Part shown: piece by piece, positions 1 to 8,230 of the stretch
Position numbering within the stretch: the stretch's first letter is position 1
Layout: each line of letters begins with the position of its first letter
Source: Prevotella sp.
GTDB taxonomy: Bacteria > Bacteroidota > Bacteroidia > Bacteroidales > Bacteroidaceae
DNA: 64,000 nucleotides
Direction of reading: 5' to 3'
Assembly (NCBI GenBank): GCA_017474515.1
Contig: JAFVHN010000017.1
Location: forward strand, 1-64,000
The notes under the pieces: model-generated
What the model was told of the DNA's origin: nothing
Databases searched by the model: none
What the model saw: the letters and a program-made list of their open reading frames with translations, nothing else
Program-made: the position numbers and the translations under genes

Positions 1-9
1 AATTCCGTG

Positions 10-17
10 CAAAGGTA
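10..17 (-). promoter_or_regulatory. Bacteroides-type -7 box for a gene left of the window
   Basis: Read on the minus strand this is TACCTTTG, a perfect match to the Bacteroidota -7 consensus TAnnTTTG. A partial -33 element (GGTGC) sits 18 bp upstream of it. Transcription would start near position 3 and run out of the window, so the target gene is not visible. Confidence 0.5.
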
Positions 18-307
18 CGAAAAAAAATCGAAATAGCACCGCCTTTTAGTTTAATTTAGAGAATTGCTGTCAAGAATTGGGATATTTTATGATAAAAGAG
101 GGCAGGGGAGCGGGTGACTTTGTTGCCATGGCATCGCAACAGACGGGACAATGGGAAGGAGGAAAAGGGGAGAGGTGATGGCTGGGAAAAACGGTTTCGC
201 GGCCCGATTTTCTTTCAATTTTCAACATTTCAAGTTTTGGAATACCGACATTTGTTGTTAACACGTTGTTCTTCTGCACTTTTCCGGATTGTAATTTAGA
301 GTACGGC

Positions 308-376
308 CCAGTCCAAACCGCAAACGACTGCAGTCGTTTCCGCAAATGGACTGCAGTCGTTTGCGGTCTGGACTGG
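308..376. repeat. Large inverted repeat, 28-bp arms
   Basis: The arms at 308-335 and 349-376 are reverse complements with one mismatch (a G-T wobble in RNA), separated by 13 bp. Each arm also contains the palindrome GACTGCAGTC, so several alternative foldings exist. It lies downstream of the minus-strand flippase gene. It could be a terminator, but no clear T tract follows, so a REP- or MITE-like element is equally possible. Confidence 0.75.
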
Positions 377-435
377 CATGATTTGCCGTTTTGGTTTCAA
401 ATATGCAAAAAAATAGTTACAGACTCAACTTTCTC

Positions 436-575
436 AAGTTGATGTAGTTCAGGAGTTACAGAAGTTACAGGAGTTCAGACAATACTTCCGCCTCTGCAAA
501 CTGACGAAAAGGGAGCCTTTTAGAACTATTGTCTGAACTCCTGTAACTTCTGAACTCCTGTAACTCCAAGAAGTT
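436..575. repeat. Inverted GAACTCCTGTAACTT repeat cluster
   Basis: Units of the form GAACTCCTGTAACTT occur several times in both orientations around a short centre, so that about 38 bp on the left (ending TTCAGACAATACTT) pairs with the right side (starting TATTGTCTGAAC). The same unit recurs in degraded form near 14.2, 18.6, 19.9, 32.7, 34.3 and 46.6-46.8 kb. Confidence 0.65.
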
Positions 576-615
576 GAGCGAACTTGAATTACAGACAAGC
601 CTTGAACCCTTTGTC

Positions 616-2073
616 TTAGGAGCCCATGGTCTTCTTCTTGAGCAAGTTGAAGGAAATGAAGAGGCTGACAAGTCCCACGGCAATGCCGAGCATCCAATAG
701 GCTGCGCCGGAAAGACATTGCGTAATGACAAAGGCGGCAAGGCTCAACGGCAACTGCATGCAGGCATATTTCACCACGTCGCCCGACATGCGGTAGCCGT
801 AGCGGTGGCGGGTGAACAGGTAAACAACAATAATATCGACAAACCCCGTGATGAACAGTCCCCATCCGGCTCCGGGCAGCCCGTAGTAATAGAATCCTCC
901 GCACACCGCCACCACCATGAGGACGGCGCTGTAGGCCTCAAGAACCAGGAAGGGGAACGAGTCGCCCTTGGCCAGCGGCATATAGGCCACCGGCAACTTC
1001 ATGGCGCGGAGGTTGAGCGCAAGGATGATGATTTGCGACATGCCCACAATGGGCGCAAAACGTCCGGAATAAAGCAGGGGGACGATGAGCGGCAGGCCGA
1101 TTGTGAAGAAAATGAGCAGGGGTGCCACCGTGAGCAATGTCACCTCTATCTGGCGGTTGACAACCTGGTTGCGCAGGTCAGGATAGTTGTTAAGTGCCGA
1201 CAGGCGAGGGTAATAGTCGGTTTCCATGGCCGTGAACACCATGCCGGCATAGACGGTGGTCAGCATGAAACCGGCATTGTAGAGGCCCACCTCAAGGAGC
1301 GAGGCGTGGTTGTTGAGGAATGAGCGGATGAGGAATTCGGCACCGCTGGTGAAGATACCCGAGATGGTGAAGGCAATGCCCAGCTTTATCATGCCCAGCC
1401 CTTTCATCAGGCGCCGACGCTCGTAGCGCAGGCGTGGCGGGAAAAGGCGGTAGGTGTAGTAGCAGGTGAGCACCATCTGGGCAAAGAAGAAAATGACCAG
1501 CGATGGCACTATGCCAGCTTCGCCGAAAAACCAGTAAATAGGGACGGAGGTGAAGAGGGCGACCACGACATGGAGAATGGTGATTTGCGTGAGCGGACGC
1601 ATCTGGCGCACGCTTTTCAGGATGGCCGTTTCGCCACCCGTGATGGCCATCATGGCAACGGCGGGTGAAAGGAGGGCGAAATGGAGCGCGTGGTTACCCC
1701 AGGAGAAAGTGAAGCGGTCGAGCAGGGTGCTGAAAATCAGGCAGACAAGAAATCCCAGGATGGCCGTGGTGAAGGAAATGGTCCTGACGGTTGTCACCAT
1801 GTCGTGAAGCTTCGACGACTCGCCTTCTTCATAGACCTCGGAAAGGTTTTTCACCGAGCTGACGGGCAGGCCGAGGTTGGTGGCATTGGAAATAAGCGTG
1901 ATGGTGGAATTGAAAAGAGAGATAAGTCCCATGCCGCCGGGACCGAGAATGACGGCAACCAGCTTGTTGCGTACAAGGCCCACAAGAATGGTGAGGCCCT
2001 GTATGCTGCCAAACAGTCCCATGTACTTGAGAATCTGCCGGTAGGAGTTTTTGGCTTGCTGGTCGTCGGTCAT
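616..2073 (-). CDS. O-antigen/polysaccharide flippase (Wzx-like, MOP superfamily)
   Basis: This 485-residue integral membrane protein is hydrophobic throughout, with about 12-14 predicted membrane segments. The N-terminal pattern (short cytosolic segment, then GLVRNKLVAVILGPGGMGL) is typical of Bacteroidota O-antigen translocases. These proteins move undecaprenyl-linked oligosaccharide units across the inner membrane. The length is normal for the family. The gene starts 35 bp after the stop codon of the GH51 gene and may be co-transcribed with it. No glycosyltransferases are adjacent, so the glycan it handles cannot be told; ECA-type WzxE-like function is possible. Confidence 0.85.
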   Translation of the reverse strand: MTDDQQAKNSYRQILKYMGLFGSIQGLTILVGLVRNKLVAVILGPGGMGLISLFNSTITLISNATNLGLPVSSVKNLSEVYEEGESSKLHDMVTTVRTISFTTAILGFLVCLIFSTLLDRFTFSWGNHALHFALLSPAVAMMAITGGETAILKSVRQMRPLTQITILHVVVALFTSVPIYWFFGEAGIVPSLVIFFFAQMVLTCYYTYRLFPPRLRYERRRLMKGLGMIKLGIAFTISGIFTSGAEFLIRSFLNNHASLLEVGLYNAGFMLTTVYAGMVFTAMETDYYPRLSALNNYPDLRNQVVNRQIEVTLLTVAPLLIFFTIGLPLIVPLLYSGRFAPIVGMSQIIILALNLRAMKLPVAYMPLAKGDSFPFLVLEAYSAVLMVVAVCGGFYYYGLPGAGWGLFITGFVDIIVVYLFTRHRYGYRMSGDVVKYACMQLPLSLAAFVITQCLSGAAYWMLGIAVGLVSLFISFNLLKKKTMGS

Positions 2074-2108
2074 TTGTCGGGTGTCCTCCTAATAGGGGAG
2101 GGTAGGGC

Positions 2109-4637
2109 TCACTTTCCAACTTTAATTTGTATGTTCACAACGCTATACGGGGGCAGCTGGATGTCGTTGTCTGATACGATGAGCTGCGTGATGGGGGTGA
2201 CGGTCTTGTCGGCAGGCTGGCCGCAGAAACCCTCATAGACGGGCTCGGAGGGGAACGTGACGTCGGGAACATGAAGGCTGAGCGATACGGGCAGGGCGTT
2301 CACCAGGCGCAGGTAAGTCTTGCCGGTGGCGCTGTTTCGTACAATACTGGTGGCCACGCGATGGCTCACCTCGGGCTCGGCGTCGAGAACCGACGGGGTG
2401 TAGCGGTCGCCGTCGTGGGTTCCGAAAAGGCGCTGCGTTTCATAGCTTGGTGTGAGCGTTACGGCTTCGTTGTTGAAATAAATGAGGTCGGGGTTCCAGT
2501 TCTGGTGCTTTTCATTGCAGAGCAGCGGGGCATAGCTCGTCATTTCCACCACGTCGCCGTTGCGTTCTACATGGCACAGATGCATGGCTTCCACCAGCGC
2601 ACTCTCCACGGTGCGTGAGCGCGATGCCCATTCGCCGAGATAAACCTTCGGTCCCTGGCGGTCGTACTGGTCGTAATAATGCTGGTTGTTGAGGAACCAT
2701 CCGGTGCTTTCATAATAATGTTCGTCAACGAGGTCGAAAAGCTTGGCATGTTCGCGGGCGAACTTCCAGCCCTCCACATAGTCGGACGACGGGTCGTGGA
2801 AAGGCCCCACGGTGCCGCAGATGATCAAATTGGGGTAACGTTTGCGAATGGCCTTGCATATCATCAGGCAACGCTCCTCGAAGTCGGTGGAGATAATGTC
2901 TTCGTTGCCAATGCCTATGTATTTCAGGTTAAAGGGCTGTGGATGACCGGCGTCGGCTCGCATCTTGGCCCACCGGCTGGTTGCGGGGTCGCCGTTTGCC
3001 CATTCAATCATGTTGAGAATTTCTTCTATATATGAGGGCATTTCGCTCATGGGGATGCCGCCTTGTTGCCCGGCGTAGCCGTCGGCATTTGCGGCTGAGT
3101 TTTGACACGGCACTCCGGCAGCCAGTACGGGGAGCGGTTCGGCCCCCATGTCCTCGCACCACTGGAAATACTCAAAGAAACCGAGGCCGCGGGTCTGGTG
3201 ATAACGCCAGATGTTGAAATCGGGCTGGCGGTCTTGCCATTTGCCAATGCTGTGGTGCCAGTGATAGATGTTGTCGATGCCCTGGCCGTGGGTCATACAA
3301 CCGCCGGGGAATCTTACGAATTTGGGGTGCAGGGCGGCAATGGCTTCCGCAAGGTCTTTACGCAGCCCGTGGCCCTTGTAGGTGTCTTGGGGAAAAAGGG
3401 AAACCATGTCAACGGCGGCACGGTTCTTGCCTTTGGGAATGATGGCCAGGACGGCATCGGAACAATCTTGCGTGGCTGTGATTTCTGCTTTGTAACAATC
3501 CCACTGCTTGCCTTTGGCCGTAATGGAAACGGGCTCGCTGGCAAGGCCGTTTTTGTTTCGCAGTACGATGGTGAATTGCTTCTTGGCCTTGTCGATGTTG
3601 CGCACATAGAATAGGAAGTTGTATTTGTCGCCTTTTTTCAGGTGAATGCCGTCCCATCCTGTGTTCCATAGTTCCTTGGTGTCAACCACCACATGGTGCG
3701 GGTTGGTGGCGCTTAAAGGCTGATCAGTGGACACCGTTATTTCGCCGTCGGCCTGCCATGCCGTGGTGGCTGTCCAATGATTGTCGCCCCTGCTAAAGTC
3801 TTTTTCGTTGTATTCAAAATCGCGGTTCTGTATCAGTTCGGCATAGAGGCCGCCGTCGGCCGCATAGCTGATGTCTTCAAAGAATATGCCTACAAGTTTG
3901 TCGCTGATGGGCTTCTCTTGGTCGGCGTTCACATACAGGGTAGCCTCGACGGCTTTTTCTCCGCCAATGTTGGTTGTGTTGAGTAAAGGCAACAACTTCG
4001 TTTGGTCTTCGGTCAGGGTTTCCCTGCTCAGTTCTTGGTCAAGACGCTGTTTGGCATGCCATGCCAAAAGTTGCTCCACCACCTCATCGGGAACGGAAAT
4101 CAGTTGGCCTTCTTGTTCCTTTCCGTCAACGATGGCGTTGTCGCGACGGATTTTAAAAACACGGTCTGCCGGACGGTCGGGAGTGAAATGGCGGAAGTCG
4201 GGGGTGGCCGAGGTCATACGCATGCCTTGGTCGGAAGAAGCAAAATGGATGTCAAAGCCGTTTTCCTTCTCAATAATAATTGGACTGAAACAACCGCGCA
4301 CCGACATGCGGGGATAATCCTGCGGCCGCCAGGTTATAAGGTCGGTGCTGTAAACGGCGGCAAAACAAGGAGCGTGGTCGTTCACCTGAAAAACAGCTCG
4401 CCAAGTGCCGTCGGAGGCTCTTAAAATATAAGGATTGTACATCCGTTTTTCTTCACCCCAGGGGCCGTAGTCGCTGTCGAACAACTTGCCGATTTCATGC
4501 CATGAACCATCCTCGTCGTTAATGGATGCCACATGAAATCCTTGCCGTTCATCTGGACAATAAAAAAACAACTGCCTTTGGGCATACATAGAAACAGACA
4601 GCATTGCCATAATGAAAAGAACCGTTTTGCGTATCAT
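2109..4637 (-). CDS. Alpha-L-arabinofuranosidase, GH51, with N-terminal GH43-like segment
   Basis: This 842-residue secreted enzyme removes terminal arabinofuranosyl groups from plant polysaccharides such as arabinoxylan or arabinan. A signal peptide ends near residue 19 (SMYAQ). Residues about 20-165 resemble part of a GH43-type beta-propeller (YNPYILRASDGTW, then a motif around VRGCFSP). From about residue 245 (LVGIFFEDISYAADGG) the protein is GH51. The probable acid/base is Glu579 in IGIGNEDI and the nucleophile Glu669 in YLGEWASRS, followed by a C-terminal beta domain. The N-terminal segment looks too short for a complete GH43 catalytic propeller and is probably a binding or structural domain. 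Confidence 0.9.
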   Translation of the reverse strand: MIRKTVLFIMAMLSVSMYAQRQLFFYCPDERQGFHVASINDEDGSWHEIGKLFDSDYGPWGEEKRMYNPYILRASDGTWRAVFQVNDHAPCFAAVYSTDLITWRPQDYPRMSVRGCFSPIIIEKENGFDIHFASSDQGMRMTSATPDFRHFTPDRPADRVFKIRRDNAIVDGKEQEGQLISVPDEVVEQLLAWHAKQRLDQELSRETLTEDQTKLLPLLNTTNIGGEKAVEATLYVNADQEKPISDKLVGIFFEDISYAADGGLYAELIQNRDFEYNEKDFSRGDNHWTATTAWQADGEITVSTDQPLSATNPHHVVVDTKELWNTGWDGIHLKKGDKYNFLFYVRNIDKAKKQFTIVLRNKNGLASEPVSITAKGKQWDCYKAEITATQDCSDAVLAIIPKGKNRAAVDMVSLFPQDTYKGHGLRKDLAEAIAALHPKFVRFPGGCMTHGQGIDNIYHWHHSIGKWQDRQPDFNIWRYHQTRGLGFFEYFQWCEDMGAEPLPVLAAGVPCQNSAANADGYAGQQGGIPMSEMPSYIEEILNMIEWANGDPATSRWAKMRADAGHPQPFNLKYIGIGNEDIISTDFEERCLMICKAIRKRYPNLIICGTVGPFHDPSSDYVEGWKFAREHAKLFDLVDEHYYESTGWFLNNQHYYDQYDRQGPKVYLGEWASRSRTVESALVEAMHLCHVERNGDVVEMTSYAPLLCNEKHQNWNPDLIYFNNEAVTLTPSYETQRLFGTHDGDRYTPSVLDAEPEVSHRVATSIVRNSATGKTYLRLVNALPVSLSLHVPDVTFPSEPVYEGFCGQPADKTVTPITQLIVSDNDIQLPPYSVVNIQIKVGK

Positions 4638-4687
4638 AATTATGCGTCGGAATAAATGAAACTTGCTCTATTTTCAAAAATCGCCAA

Positions 4688-4695
4688 CAAAGTTA
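4688..4695 (-). promoter_or_regulatory. -7 promoter box upstream of the GH51 gene
   Basis: On the minus strand this reads TAACTTTG (consensus TAnnTTTG), about 50 bp before the GH51 start codon. The expected -33 region is T-rich but does not match TTTGC well, so the assignment rests mainly on the -7 box and its position. Confidence 0.5.
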
Positions 4696-4826
4696 AGTGT
4701 TTTTTCCGAATAAAAGGCCTTTTCGCGTCTAATAATGATATTGGAAGGTCTTTTTTCCGCTTTTATGCTCCCTTTTTCAGAAAAAAAAACCGACCCGGGG
4801 GTGTCAAGGAATGATGAAAACAAATA

Positions 4827-4858
4827 AAGCAGTCTGCCGTTCAACCAGCAAACTGCTT
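4827..4858 (-). terminator. Terminator after the Spy-like gene
   Basis: A 13-bp stem (AAGCAG arm, two G-T wobbles) with a six-base loop is followed on the minus strand by TTTATTTG. It lies about 57 bp past the stop of the 150-residue gene and separates the sigma-factor operon from the GH51 gene. Confidence 0.7.
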
Positions 4859-4914
4859 CTTTCATCAACAATCTTAATACCTTTAAATGTCTAATAAATA
4901 CCTTTTTACTAATA

Positions 4915-5367
4915 CTATTTATTTCTTCTTCTCTCAGCAATTCTTCTGAATGAATCCCTGTGGAACCTGTCTTCGGCCATCAGTACGTCGAACACTTTTG
5001 TTGCGGGCAAGATGCTTAGAAACTTCAGGTGGTACTCCTGCTGCAATTTCTTCAGTTGCAAGTCGTTCTCGTCACGCTGGATGATTGCCTCCCTGCACGC
5101 TTCTTCTCCAACGGGCTTCACGTATCTGTGGTTGGCCGACTTGTTGAAGATGGCCCTTTGCTTATTTCCGAGTTCCCTGTAAACGGGGAAGAAAGCGGCC
5201 GCTTCTGCCGGCGTGAGACATGCCTCACGAGTGATATATTGCTCCAATTCCGCCTGAAATTGTTCCGGATTGAACATACCACCGCCACCTCGTCTTCCCG
5301 GCCCCTGTGCATTGGCGCTCAGCGAAAGAATAAGAACCAAGAATAAAATGGTCGAAAAATTCTTCAT
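4915..5367 (-). CDS. Spy/CpxP-like periplasmic protein
   Basis: The 150-residue product has a signal peptide (cleavage after SLSANA), a Gly/Arg-rich linker and a helical body rich in charged residues and Gln. The segment CLTPAEAAAFFPVYREL resembles the LTxxQ-type repeat of Spy/CpxP envelope chaperones. It is the last gene of the sigma-factor operon, 6 bp after the putative anti-sigma gene. Such proteins often sense or buffer envelope stress in sigma-24-type operons. This role is inferred from context and composition. Confidence 0.7.
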   Translation of the reverse strand: MKNFSTILFLVLILSLSANAQGPGRRGGGGMFNPEQFQAELEQYITREACLTPAEAAAFFPVYRELGNKQRAIFNKSANHRYVKPVGEEACREAIIQRDENDLQLKKLQQEYHLKFLSILPATKVFDVLMAEDRFHRDSFRRIAERRRNK

Positions 5368-5373
5368 AATTCT

Positions 5374-5736
5374 TTAGTTATCGGCCAGATACCTGTAAAA
5401 TTCCTCGTTGTCGAGCATGGCATAATTGGCCATTTGATTGATGGAATAATCCTGTGATTGCTTGTAGGCAGTGTCGCTTGTGTTCATGTCCGCCTCTTGT
5501 GCGTCCTTGTTCCAGAATAGTGTTGTCGTTAAAGCTGCCACAAGCATCAGCCCGGCAGCCACGGCCACAGGTTTCAGTAAACGCCGCCATGCGGCAGGCT
5601 TCACATGCCTTATTTGCACTTCTTGGGCTGGCAACTGTTGCATGAATTGTTCTGCAAAGTTGTCGAAGAACTTGTCTGGAACGCTGAAATGATTAGCGTT
5701 GCCAAATCGTTCTTTCAATTTATCATCTTCGTTCAT
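5374..5736 (-). CDS. Putative membrane-anchored anti-sigma factor
   Basis: A 120-residue single-pass protein. Residues 1-50 are cytosolic and charged, residues about 54-73 form one membrane helix (PVAVAAGLMLVAALTTT), and a short acidic tail ends in EEFYRYLADN. It sits 57 bp downstream of the ECF sigma gene in the same direction and directly before the Spy-like gene. This arrangement recurs in Bacteroidales and suggests an anti-sigma role, but no ZAS zinc motif is visible, so function is inferred from gene order and topology. Confidence 0.6.
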   Translation of the reverse strand: MNEDDKLKERFGNANHFSVPDKFFDNFAEQFMQQLPAQEVQIRHVKPAAWRRLLKPVAVAAGLMLVAALTTTLFWNKDAQEADMNTSDTAYKQSQDYSINQMANYAMLDNEEFYRYLADN

Positions 5737-5793
5737 TGTTCTTTTTTTGATATGACGTTTCAGTAAATAAATAGTTTAATCGTGCATGAAAAA

Positions 5794-6300
5794 TTATTCC
5801 TTGTTTTTAATATATTCTGAAATTTTTTTCACTGCGATGTGGTAAGAAGCCTTGAGTGCCCCCTCTGAGGTGCCAAGTATTTGTGAGATTTCGCTGTATT
5901 TCAACTCTTCGAAATACTTCATGGTGAACACCGTGCGCTGCACGTCGGGCAGGGTAGCAATGGCCTCTTGGAAGAGGGCCTGCGTGGCATCGCCGTCGAA
6001 GTATTCGTCGGCCATGAGCCTGTTGGCAAGGCTCAGCTCGGCGTCGGCGCTCACTTTGTTCTTTTGTTTCCTGATGAAATCCAGGCTTTCGTTAATGGCT
6101 ATCCTATAGAGCCATGTGGAGATTTTCGACTGATACTTGAAATCCCCGATGTTGTTCCACGCTTTCAGCAGCGTGTTTTGCAGTACGTCGCTGGCATCGT
6201 CATGATTGATGACTATACGCCGTATTTTCCAGTAAAGGTTTTCACTATACTGTTTAACAACCCAGGCAAAAGCTTCTTTGCGTTTGTCCGGGTTGGCCAA
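5794..6300 (-). CDS. ECF-type RNA polymerase sigma-70 factor
   Basis: The product has region 2 (ASDVLQNTLLKAWNNI, then STWLYRIAINESLDFIRKQ) and region 4 (FEELKYSEISQILGTSEGAL with a helix-turn-helix), the standard ECF layout. The start shown is a TTG codon. The reading frame stays open upstream, and the extra residues (IIDESLVISQ before LANPDKRKEAF) look like the normal N-terminus of Bacteroidales homologues. The true start may therefore be an ATT codon at 6328-6330, giving about 178 residues and beginning 1 bp after the stop of the preceding gene. It probably directs RNA polymerase to envelope-stress promoters, with the next gene as its regulator. Confidence 0.9.
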   Translation of the reverse strand: MANPDKRKEAFAWVVKQYSENLYWKIRRIVINHDDASDVLQNTLLKAWNNIGDFKYQSKISTWLYRIAINESLDFIRKQKNKVSADAELSLANRLMADEYFDGDATQALFQEAIATLPDVQRTVFTMKYFEELKYSEISQILGTSEGALKASYHIAVKKISEYIKNKE

Positions 6301-6331
6301 CTGACTGATGACTAATGATTCGTCGATAATC

Positions 6332-6640
6332 CTACTTGACAGAAATCTTTCTGACGGTTTTTCCGACTTTTACGATGTAGCACCCTTTGGGAAGATTCAG
6401 CTCCAGACGCTTGTCGGGGCCTTCAATCTTCACACTCATCACCCTGACGCCTGCCACATTATATATAAATAATGTCTGCCCGCTGGCATTGGTGATGTGA
6501 AGTGTGTTTTCCTGCACGGAAATGGCTGCCTGCTGGAAATCCTGGTCGATAATCTCAATGGCGGTGCCTGCCATGGAGGAAGAGGGCATGCCGAAAAGCA
6601 TGGCCGATGCCAGGAGTGTTGTGAAAATAAATTTGTTCAT
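6332..6640 (-). CDS. Small secreted protein with T9SS-type sorting domain
   Basis: The product is about 102 residues from the Met that begins the signal peptide (MNKFIFTTLLASAML, cleaved near SMAG). An upstream Met seven codons earlier is rejected because the signal peptide starts here. Almost the whole mature protein is a C-terminal sorting domain: QTLFIYNVAGVRVMSVKI, then LPKGCYIVKVGKTVRKISVK. Normally this domain is the tail of a large type IX cargo protein, so a stand-alone copy in front of a sigma factor is unusual. It could be a signalling peptide for the downstream sigma/anti-sigma pair, or a remnant of a larger gene. Confidence 0.75.
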   Translation of the reverse strand: MNKFIFTTLLASAMLFGMPSSSMAGTAIEIIDQDFQQAAISVQENTLHITNASGQTLFIYNVAGVRVMSVKIEGPDKRLELNLPKGCYIVKVGKTVRKISVK

Positions 6641-6733
6641 AAGCGTATACGTTTGTGGCAAAAGTAAGAAAAAAAATCCATACCGGCATTCTTTCTTCCC
6701 AACAAAATGCCAATAATCAACATTTTTTAACCT

Positions 6734-7648
6734 TTAAACGTCCACAATCATGTTTTCTTGCGCCAAAAACGACTGTTTAAATACCTCTCGCGCTTCTTCT
6801 TGCAATTTGCTTTCATCGTTGTATCGGGCGGAATAATGTCCCAAAAGAAGTTTTCCCACGCCTGCATCTTTGGCTACTTGTGCAGCCTGTCGGGCTGTGC
6901 TGTGATAATACTTCAAGGCGTTGTCGAGTTTGTCGTCGCAATAGGTGCTTTCGTGGTAAAGCAAATCTACGCCCTTCACCAATTCGTGAAGGCCGGGCAT
7001 ATACGCCGTGTCGCTGCAATAGGCATAGGCTCGGGGTTTGTCGGCCGGTGTGACCAGCCTTTCATGTTCATAGAAAACGCCTTCCTCGGTAGTCCATCCT
7101 CCTCCCATCTTGATGTTGTTGATTTGGCTGAGAGGGATGTTCAGATAGTCTATCATGTCCCTGCGAATATGCGGCAACAATGGTTTTTCGCGGAACAAAT
7201 AGCCGCAACATGAAATGCGATGGTTCAGAGGAATGGTTTCAATCGTCAGGCTTCGGTCTTCATAAACGACCTTGTTTTCCTGGGTGTTGACAGTATGCAC
7301 GACGACTTCGTATTGCAGTCCAGGGCAGAACATTTCCATCTGTTCCTTCAGCAAGCCTTCAAGTCCTTCGGGAGCATAGATGTGCAGTGGAGCCTCCCTG
7401 CCGAGCATGCCGAAAGAGCAAATCATTCCCATCAGTCCGAAACAATGGTCGCCGTGCAGGTGGCTGATGAAAATGGATTGGATGGCCGTAAAATGGATGT
7501 GTGTGCGGCGCAGTTGTATCTGGGCTCCTTCGCCGCAGTCAATCATGAAACATTTGTTGCGTATCTCCACCACCTGGCAGGTGGCGAAATGCTTGAGTGT
7601 GGGCAGGGCGCTCCCGCATCCAAGAATATGGACTCTGAAGGGCTGCAT
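6734..7648 (-). CDS. rnz: Ribonuclease Z
   Basis: This 304-residue metallo-beta-lactamase-fold endonuclease matures the 3' ends of tRNA precursors. The zinc-binding motif SHLHGDHCFGLMGM is intact, as are the N-terminal ILGCGSALPT and the later AYCSDTAYMPGL and HYSARY segments that carry the remaining metal ligands. Length and motif order match the bacterial RNase Z short form. It starts 4 bp after the lipoprotein gene and is probably co-transcribed with mazG. Confidence 0.95.
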   Translation of the reverse strand: MQPFRVHILGCGSALPTLKHFATCQVVEIRNKCFMIDCGEGAQIQLRRTHIHFTAIQSIFISHLHGDHCFGLMGMICSFGMLGREAPLHIYAPEGLEGLLKEQMEMFCPGLQYEVVVHTVNTQENKVVYEDRSLTIETIPLNHRISCCGYLFREKPLLPHIRRDMIDYLNIPLSQINNIKMGGGWTTEEGVFYEHERLVTPADKPRAYAYCSDTAYMPGLHELVKGVDLLYHESTYCDDKLDNALKYYHSTARQAAQVAKDAGVGKLLLGHYSARYNDESKLQEEAREVFKQSFLAQENMIVDV

Positions 7649-7652
7649 GCTG

Positions 7653-8216
7653 TCACTTCAGGCGTTTATAGGCATAGATGCCTTTGTCGTTTTCAAGCAA
7701 CAGCGAGTCGGCACCGAGTTCATAGATGTCGAAAGTGTCTGACGACAATACCAGGCGGCCATTTGAAATCTTCCATTCCGTGTAGGGCTTGGGTTCCTGG
7801 AAGTTGCTCACCACGATGCCGCCTTCCTGTATCTCGAAGTTCTTGTCAAGGGCAGTCCATTTGCCCAACAGCGTGGTCAAGTTGATGGCCGATGTGATAA
7901 CCCATTCTCCGTCTTGGTTCTTGTAACCCACCACGGCCATCCTGTCGCCCACGCCCTTGCCGCCTTTCACCGTTTCGGTGCGCACGGAGTCGGGGTCGCT
8001 CACGATGATGAACTGCAGCGTGTCTTTGGTGTCGGTCACAATTTCCATAGAGTTCATGCCGAGGTTTTCGGTACATTTCCCGTAGATGGTCGTGTCGGCA
8101 ACATTCACGCGGTTGTTGTCGATAATGGTACCGATGGTGTTCGGCTTTTCTTCTTTACATGCTGCCAGGGCGATTACCAGCCCCGCTGCCAATGCCACGG
8201 CTTTTCTTGCTTTCAT
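7653..8216 (-). CDS. Lipocalin-like lipoprotein
   Basis: The start is placed at MKARKAVALAAGL, which begins a lipoprotein signal peptide with lipobox IALAAC; a Met 17 codons upstream would precede the signal. The 187-residue product ends in a beta-rich region typical of Bacteroidota lipocalin-like proteins (LLGKWTALDKN, later EWKISNGRLVLSSDTFDIYEL). It probably binds a small hydrophobic or envelope ligand at the membrane. Function is not known. It sits between mazG and rnz with gaps of 14 and 4 bp. Confidence 0.75.
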   Translation of the reverse strand: MKARKAVALAAGLVIALAACKEEKPNTIGTIIDNNRVNVADTTIYGKCTENLGMNSMEIVTDTKDTLQFIIVSDPDSVRTETVKGGKGVGDRMAVVGYKNQDGEWVITSAINLTTLLGKWTALDKNFEIQEGGIVVSNFQEPKPYTEWKISNGRLVLSSDTFDIYELGADSLLLENDKGIYAYKRLK

Positions 8217-8230
8217 ATCACCATGTATTA

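Larger units (their letters stand above)
1..615. other. Non-coding left edge with inverted repeats
   Basis: I see no convincing gene here. The stretch holds a minus-strand promoter box near position 10, a large nearly perfect inverted repeat (308-376) and a second inverted-repeat cluster built from GAACTCCTGTAACTT-type units (about 436-575). Short open frames on both strands overlap these repeats and have no recognisable protein features. The flippase gene ends at 616, so the repeats lie directly downstream of its stop codon and may act as its terminator. Confidence 0.6.

Noticed and set aside
4674..4940. Minus-strand open frame of 88 codons
   Set aside because: It covers the Spy gene terminator and the GH51 promoter and has no protein features.
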